A DNA stretch of 64,000 bases from DAOTXN01 sp034435435 (GTDB lineage: Bacteria > Chloroflexota > Anaerolineae > S140-20): NCBI GenBank assembly GCA_034435435.1, contig DAOTXN010000052.1:43749-107748 (forward strand), read 5' to 3'. The notes below the pieces were generated by a model. The model did not search any database, was not told where the DNA came from, and saw only the letters and a list, made by a program, of their open reading frames with translations. The position numbers and the translations under genes are program-made. Shown here piece after piece: positions 59,970 to 64,000 of this stretch (position 1 is its first letter; each line of letters opens with the position of its first letter).

Positions 59970-60355
59970 TTCCGTATCAAGGGCTCCTGCGCCTCCTCAA
60001 GCGTCTTCAGCTTCACGTAGCGGCTCCTTCCAACGGTTCCAAGCGGGGGTGGAGGATCAAAGTCCGCCCCGCCGAAGAACACGATGTTCACGGAGACGTC
60101 GTAGGCGACCATCTCGATGATCCACCCCTGGTCCGGCAATCCGTAGTACGCCTTCTTCCACTTGACGGCGTATTGAAGCCCAGGAATCGTCTCGCAGATC
60201 AATTCGTCCAGTCGCTCGACGATGGGATGCAGATCCGGCATCACACGCCGAATCCAATCGTCGATGTCCGCGTGGCTGTCCGTGGCCTCGGGTACCTTCT
60301 TGGTGGTGAGTGGCTTGAGTGACTTTGCTTTGCTTTGGCTTTTCTTGGCCTTCAT
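59930..60355 (-). CDS. DUF1801 protein, GC-rich paralogue
   Basis: 141 residues. A Lys/Ser-rich start leads to a DUF1801 core: LDELICETIPGLQYAVKWKK, then AYYGLPDQGWIIEMVAYDVS, and a basic IRKWIQQARRARGWK end. Function unknown. It is compositionally unlike the other DUF1801 gene in this window, so the two probably arrived separately. GAGG precedes the ATG. Confidence 0.85.
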   Translation of the reverse strand: MKAKKSQSKAKSLKPLTTKKVPEATDSHADIDDWIRRVMPDLHPIVERLDELICETIPGLQYAVKWKKAYYGLPDQGWIIEMVAYDVSVNIVFFGGADFDPPPPLGTVGRSRYVKLKTLEEAQEPLIRKWIQQARRARGWK

Positions 60356-60501
60356 ATCAGTTACCTCTTCTTCCTCAATGCCTTCCGAGCCTCGCCGAGT
60401 CGGACTTTAATGCCCCCACTGGCGTTCAATGCTGATATTTGCTCAATTCTTTCGGTAATTTATACAAGTCTTGGTCTGAATCGAACAGTTGTGGATAAGC
60501 A
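60356..60501. other. Gap between cassette-like genes
   Basis: 146 bases. A short minus-strand frame (60426-60515, FRDFDAYPQLFDSDQDLYKL) ends in a stop and has no start; it may be another remnant. No attC-like box is visible here. Confidence 0.3.
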
Positions 60502-61368
60502 TCAAAATCGCGGAATTAATACAGGCGTTCTCTTTTTGTAAGATTCATAATCTTCCTGCCCGCCCCATTTTTTATCCGCTTTTTTCTCAAGTAAAGGAAT
60601 TCCACTGACGCGAGTAAGAAGCAATGTGACAAAAATGGGAGAAATCAAAGCAACCCATTGCCAGCCTTGCAGAACGGGTAAAGCGATGACAGCTACGCCG
60701 ATCCAGAGAACGATTTCGCCAAAGTAATTGGGGTGGCGGGATCGAGACCATAAACCAGTTTGAATAAACTTGCCTTTGTTGTCTGGATTTGAACTGAAGC
60801 GACTTTTTTGGAAGTCGGCTACAACTTCAATGGCAAAGCCAAAAGCCCATACCAGAAAACCGACCAGGGCAAATAAATCCAATTCTTTTCTGTTGGCAGT
60901 TGTAATGGCGACCAGCGCAGCGGCCATTGTGAACGTGATCCACAAGCCCTGGATCGTCCAAACGTTTAGGAAACGAACAAAGGAAGGTTTGATTTCGTCG
61001 AACCGATCATCCCTCCCTGCTTTTTTGATGCGACCGAACAAAAAAGTTCCCAAACGGATTGCCCAGATTACTACCAAAGCCCATAGAAGGATTGATCTGC
61101 TATCAGCACCTGTGCTAAAAAAAACTGCAAGTGTGATTATAAAAATATAAGTGATGCTTCCCGTCAGATCAAAGAATTTTTCGGTCTGTAACAAATATGC
61201 GGGGATAAAGGCCAACCACTGGATCAGAAAAGCCAGTCCGACCGACAAAGCAAATAATGGAACTCCAACAATCAAGGTTCCGCCTTGACTACCCGCCAAA
61301 GCAAGCAAGAGACCAATCAATATCAAGATGGGTAATGCAATTAATGTGTTGCGATCTGTTGTTTTCAT
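60502..61368 (-). CDS. DUF1295 membrane protein (steroid 5-alpha-reductase/ICMT-like)
   Basis: 288 residues with about seven helices. The C-terminal half has the family signature GLWSRSRHPNYFGEIVLWIG and LTRVSGIPLLEKKADKKWGG, then YKKRTPVLIPRF. Relatives reduce steroid- or lipid-type double bonds or methylate prenyl cysteines; the substrate is unknown. A GGGA-type ribosome site precedes the ATG. It is less GC-rich than the backbone genes, fitting a transferred cassette. Confidence 0.9.
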   Translation of the reverse strand: MKTTDRNTLIALPILILIGLLLALAGSQGGTLIVGVPLFALSVGLAFLIQWLAFIPAYLLQTEKFFDLTGSITYIFIITLAVFFSTGADSRSILLWALVVIWAIRLGTFLFGRIKKAGRDDRFDEIKPSFVRFLNVWTIQGLWITFTMAAALVAITTANRKELDLFALVGFLVWAFGFAIEVVADFQKSRFSSNPDNKGKFIQTGLWSRSRHPNYFGEIVLWIGVAVIALPVLQGWQWVALISPIFVTLLLTRVSGIPLLEKKADKKWGGQEDYESYKKRTPVLIPRF

Positions 61369-61441
61369 GGAATTTTGTCCCTGTATAAACTTGTGTCGGA
61401 TGTAGATTAAAACCCGCGTCGTTGACCTTGGGGCTGGGTGT

Positions 61442-61513
61442 CGTTATGGCATGTTGTCTAACAATCTCTTCGGGCAGATCGCAAGTGCTGTCGGTAACAA
61501 TGCGAATGTTCAT
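61442..61513 (-). pseudogene. DegV-family N-terminal fragment
   Basis: About 24 codons, NIRIVTDSTCDLPEEIVRQH then AI, match the start of DegV fatty-acid-binding proteins. Homology then stops abruptly and the frame runs into non-homologous sequence. AAAAGGGAAAA lies before its ATG. The break at GTTAGAC, itself an attC-type box, may mark a recombination point. Confidence 0.6.
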
Positions 61514-61571
61514 TTTTCCCTTTTATGTTCCTGGCTGGCTTGTGTTTTCAAGCCATCTTTTGCAAAGAACG

Positions 61572-61667
61572 GCCTAACGGCGCGACGGCTTCATCCGCTG
61601 GTTAGCCGGAGGCGAGCGTCAGCGAGCCGAAGGCTAGCCAGCGGAGGCCTCCGCTGCGCCGTTAGCG
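61572..61667 (-). repeat. attC-like recombination site 2
   Basis: GCCTAAC (61572-61578), the consensus outer box, and GTTAGCG (61661-61667) enclose GGCGC...CCGCTGG pairing with CCAGCGG...GCGCC. Spacing and interrupted stem fit attC. It overlaps a second perfect palindrome at 61659-61693. Confidence 0.5.
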
Positions 61668-61693
61668 CGGATGCGCAGCGTCCGCGCTAACGG
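61659..61693. repeat. Perfect palindrome next to attC-like site 2
   Basis: Arms CCGTTAGCGCGGA and TCCGCGCTAACGG with a 9-base loop. Confidence 0.7.
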
Positions 61694-61746
61694 TCACATT
61701 CAGCCGCGCCGCGTGTGCGACGTGACACCTTTGATTGAAGACACCT

Positions 61747-61810
61747 GGTAACGTGCAACCGACGCCGCCAGCAGGCCGCGAAGCGGCGTCGGCTGCAATG
61801 GATGTTAGCC
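61747..61810 (-). repeat. attC-like recombination site 3
   Basis: Outer boxes GGTAACG and GTTAGCC enclose TGCAACCGACGCCGC and GCGGCGTCGGCTGCA, which pair at 14 of 15 positions. The core GCCGACGCCGCTTCGCGGC is, from memory, the same as in the attC of aadA cassettes. It sits 9 bases after the stop of the minus-strand gene at 61820. Confidence 0.7.
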
Positions 61811-61819
61811 CGCTTTATC

Positions 61820-62374
61820 TTATAAAGACTTCAAAATTTCTTCGTGTCCTACTCGAATCATCTTCGGTGCTGGTATAGCAACTGCCTGCACGGGTTCGCC
61901 TTGCTTACGTCTGAGAATATTCAGTGCTTCACCTATCGGTAATCTTGTCATAAGTGAAACGATTGGCGACTTTACAATTAGGACATTTTTCTTTGCGTAT
62001 GGCACATCGCCAGATTGCAAAACCCATTTGCCTGTTTGTCTTTTTTGTTCGATTAGTTCCCATACACCTTCTATGCTCACGTCCATAACGTCTAAAAGGC
62101 GGCTTCCATATTCAAAGAATTGTCCCTCTTCGGCCATACGGCCTTGTGGTGTAAATAGGATTGGGATACCTTCTTGCCCTTTGAATTGTTTGTAAAGTTC
62201 GAGGGCTTCTACTGTGGAAGTGAAGTTTTTATGCGCCTCATAGGGTTGAATAACTACGGCTTCGGCTTCGGGTGCTTCCCTTAATGCTTCTACTGCTCCA
62301 CCGATGTATACGTATGAGTACGCAATAAACAAGCGGTCCAAATTGGTCTTGACATATTGTTTGGGAATGGTCAT
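61820..62374 (-). CDS. Hypothetical cassette protein
   Basis: 184 residues of no family I recognise. It looks soluble and mixed alpha/beta (YVYIGGAVEALREAPEAEAV, then IPILFTPQGRMAEEGQFF, and NVLIVKSPIVSLMTRLPIGE). It begins with AAGGAG 9 bases before its ATG, is moderately AT-rich, and is followed at once by an attC-like site, so it has the form of a complete integron cassette. Confidence 0.75.
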   Translation of the reverse strand: MTIPKQYVKTNLDRLFIAYSYVYIGGAVEALREAPEAEAVVIQPYEAHKNFTSTVEALELYKQFKGQEGIPILFTPQGRMAEEGQFFEYGSRLLDVMDVSIEGVWELIEQKRQTGKWVLQSGDVPYAKKNVLIVKSPIVSLMTRLPIGEALNILRRKQGEPVQAVAIPAPKMIRVGHEEILKSL

Positions 62375-62459
62375 TGCTTTCTCCTTATTTCACAAACCCT
62401 CGCTCCCAAGTACATCTGGCTAACGACGGAGCGGGCTAACGGCGCGGCGGATAAGCCGC

Positions 62460-62484
62460 GCGCAGCGGAGGCGCGTCAGCGCCG
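62460..62484. repeat. 25-base GC-rich repeat, copy 2
   Basis: Identical to 58448-58472. Around it, CGGCGCGGCGGAT (62440-62452) pairs with ATCCGCCGCGCTAACGG (62499-62515), giving a long hairpin between two cassette-like genes. Confidence 0.75.
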
Positions 62485-62506
62485 ACGCGAGCGTCGGCAT
62501 CCGCCG

Positions 62507-62612
62507 CGCTAACGGCCTCGGCTTCACCCGCCGCCACCCACCCAACTGCCGATGGTCAGCCGAAACCCTCAACTCCGGCATGATCGGCGGTCGGGTGCAA
62601 GCCGTGTTAGGC
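62507..62612 (-). repeat. attC-like recombination site 4
   Basis: Outer boxes CGCTAAC (62507-62513) and GTTAGGC (62606-62612, consensus). The stem pairs GGCTTCACCCGCCGCC with GGCTTGCACCCGACCGCC (complement of the other arm), leaving exactly two extrahelical bases on one strand. This is the clearest attC architecture in the window. It follows the receiver-like cassette gene. Confidence 0.7.
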
Positions 62613-62707
62613 GGCCGCCTGCGGAACAAGTGCTTTGCCTGCCAACCTTAGCCCCAATCTACAAAGCACCAGTCGAGCGCACAAACGTCACATAGTTTTT
62701 CTGCCAA

Positions 62708-63172
62708 CTACGGGGTTGGCCGTTTTTTCCAATTGAGGCGCTGCCGATCAATTAAGTGCGTAAGAGTCCGATCTGCCAGTAACAGTTTAACCTGCTCAAG
62801 CACATCCGTTATATCAAAGACCCGACCAAAGCAGGCATTCGCACCTGCATCAAATGCCTGTTGATAGGCCGCCTCCCAGCCTTGAGCTTGACCGTGAGGA
62901 AAAATATCTGCCCAGCCCATGATGATCGGCAGAGTTGCCAATCTTGTGGATGACTCGCGCAATTGTTGGCACAGCCTCAGCCCGTCCTCTGATGTTTTGA
63001 TTAGTCGCAGTGTAATCAACAGGTCGGGTGGATCAGTTAGGCAAACTTGCAGACCCACTTCTGTTGAACACACACCTTGAACCGTAAAGCCGTGACTGGT
63101 GAAGAAGAAGGTGAACAGGTTGATGTCATCTTGATCTTGGAGTACGCAAAGGATTCTCTGAGATGAATTCAT
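62708..63172 (-). CDS. Degenerate receiver-like protein, cassette-borne
   Basis: 154 residues with a CheY-like start (ILCVLQDQDDINLFTFFF) and a late helix, but the acceptor strand reads DLLITLRLIKTSEDGLRLC, with no Asp at the phosphorylation position. No output domain follows. It may be a pseudo-receiver that binds partners without phosphorylation. The start (ATGAATTCATCTC) has no clear ribosome site. An attC-like site lies downstream. Confidence 0.65.
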   Translation of the reverse strand: MNSSQRILCVLQDQDDINLFTFFFTSHGFTVQGVCSTEVGLQVCLTDPPDLLITLRLIKTSEDGLRLCQQLRESSTRLATLPIIMGWADIFPHGQAQGWEAAYQQAFDAGANACFGRVFDITDVLEQVKLLLADRTLTHLIDRQRLNWKKRPTP

Positions 63173-63195
63173 ACCAATGATATAGAACGGTAGGG

Positions 63196-63220
63196 GGTCG
63201 GGTGGATGCGCTTGTTGGGC
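63196..63220 (-). repeat. Possible attC half-site
   Basis: GTTGGGC (63214-63220; GCCCAAC on the gene strand) with adjoining GGTCGGGTGGATGCGC resembles one arm of site 4, but the matching second arm is missing. Confidence 0.35.
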
Positions 63221-63332
63221 GGATTTTACGGATGGGCACCAACTCCAAAATCAAACGATAAAGCCATAAAAAGCGATAAACCTGCCCCCAAGGGAAAGAT
63301 AATAAATGATATGTCTAGCGATACACCATCTA

Positions 63333-63734
63333 TCAATAATCCCAAGCTGCTACCCATACTCGATTCGTCTCCAAATCAAGTATTATCACATCTCCACTAT
63401 GAAATCTTAAAGACTCCCTATCATCACAACAGTGTTCCTTTGCTACATACCAAAGCTTCTCAGAATTCTCCAGTTTTACAGCATGATAAGATTTGCCAAA
63501 ATACTTCACCTCGTCTGGAACCGGACCACGCATCCATTCTTCAACTCCCCACGGCGGTTGACCCGCTAACCACTTTTCCAAAACTTCATGGTCTGTTTCA
63601 AATACAAGGTAATATTCCCACTCAAACAGCCAGTATTCATCACCTGTTGTAATAACCTTTGCATTTTCGGGCCATTCAAGCCCTGTAAACCTTGTAAATC
63701 TAATATCCGGGCCAGGGGCAATAAAGTTTACCAC
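63333..63734 (-). CDS. Hypothetical protein, possibly membrane-anchored and 5'-damaged
   Basis: 133 residues from a GTG at 63734, no recognised family; Trp/Tyr/Glu-rich (YWLFEWEYYLVFETDHEVLE). Upstream the same frame stays open to 63902 and encodes a hydrophobic helix (LTIFLASICLLSIIVIY), yet it contains no ATG, GTG or TTG before 63734. Either the gene starts at a rare codon, or its 5' end is damaged, or the short soluble form is real. The gene is AT-rich like its cassette neighbours. Confidence 0.55.
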   Translation of the reverse strand: MVNFIAPGPDIRFTRFTGLEWPENAKVITTGDEYWLFEWEYYLVFETDHEVLEKWLAGQPPWGVEEWMRGPVPDEVKYFGKSYHAVKLENSEKLWYVAKEHCCDDRESLRFHSGDVIILDLETNRVWVAAWDY

Positions 63735-63926
63735 ACTGGCTTTACCTTTTTCTGAAAGCGTTCGAGTAGTTATATATGTTCTGTTAACGACCTTTGCGCC
63801 AGTATAAATTACGATTATTGAAAGAAGGCATATTGAAGCAAGGAAAATGGTTAGGCTGATTGTCCATACTGAAATTACGGTATAGTTTATTACAGCAACA
63901 GTTCAACATTGCACATTAACATACAG

Positions 63927-63955
63927 TTGACAGAATAGCAGATCTGCGGTCAAAT
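63927..63955 (+). promoter_or_regulatory. Predicted promoter for a gene leaving the window
   Basis: TTGACA, 17-base spacer, TCAAAT, followed by the palindrome ATCACAGTGAT (63964-63974) and a GAGGGAGG ribosome site. Confidence 0.5.
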
Positions 63956-63987
63956 AGCCCCCTATCACAGTGATCGAGGGAGGTGCG

Positions 63988-64000
63988 ATGGGAACCCGAG
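63988..64000 (+). CDS. Start of a gene truncated by the window end
   Basis: ATG with GAGGGAGG a few bases upstream and a promoter-like sequence before it. Only four codons (MGTR) are visible, so the product cannot be named. It is the first plus-strand gene after the minus-strand cassette series. Confidence 0.35.

Noticed and set aside
1..64000. CRISPR array, tRNA, rRNA or prophage
   Set aside because: No regularly spaced direct repeats, no cloverleaf or rRNA core sequence, and no phage structural or terminase genes were seen.

Overview
The window looks like a chromosomal segment of a Chloroflexota bacterium, probably Anaerolineae-like. The reasons are a long run of GAF-domain sensor proteins, a secreted beta-helix protein ending in the LYLPLVLRN-type tail common in that phylum, a full 14-gene complex I cluster, and GC-rich codon use. 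The taxonomic call is inference; no rRNA or tRNA gene was seen.

Region 1 (1-22244, all + strand) is a signalling cluster. Five proteins (one cut by the window edge) carry GAF domains; three of them also have two membrane segments and HAMP. None of the five has a kinase domain. An orphan periplasmic-binding lipoprotein sits among them. The cluster ends with a roughly 1914-residue multi-GAF hybrid histidine kinase with two receiver domains. It overlaps by 4 bases a threonine-synthase-like PLP enzyme fused to its own receiver domain. This suggests many sensors, one kinase and an amino-acid enzyme wired as an output.

Region 2 (22245-29039) holds an EamA-type transporter, a small membrane protein, the beta-helix surface protein, and a scar region: a dnaE-like remnant, a frameshifted ISAs1-family element with 16-bp inverted repeats, and a MalT-like ATPase gene truncated exactly at the IS end.

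Region 3 (29040-47094) is nuoA-N, encoding proton-pumping NADH dehydrogenase. It is interrupted by a GNAT gene (E/F), a degenerate receiver gene, a PIN-toxin module and an AbiEii-type nucleotidyltransferase pair (F/G), and an antisense RelE/Phd module (K/L). Upstream of nuoA is a duplicated promoter-like sequence. Short dyad or word-like repeats fill many of the gaps between genes.

Region 4 (47095-58304) has a CARDB-like lipoprotein, an FmdB zinc ribbon, an alpha-oxoamine synthase, tldD and tldE separated by two tandem small proteins that each join an XRE-like helix-turn-helix to an Hfq/Sm-like C-terminal domain, archaeal-type phosphoglycerate mutase, and a heterodimeric ABC exporter.

Region 5 (58305-64000) resembles an integron gene-cassette array without an integrase in view. 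Small, compositionally mixed genes and gene remnants all read on the minus strand. They are separated by imperfect GC-rich palindromes with attC-type boxes and extrahelical bases. Contents include two DUF1801 proteins, a MazEF pair, a DUF1295 membrane protein, a degenerate receiver and unknowns.

The best candidates for something new are the threonine synthase-receiver fusion with its sensor cluster, the XRE-Sm gene pair inside the tldD-tldE locus, and the pattern of defence/toxin modules placed within complex I.
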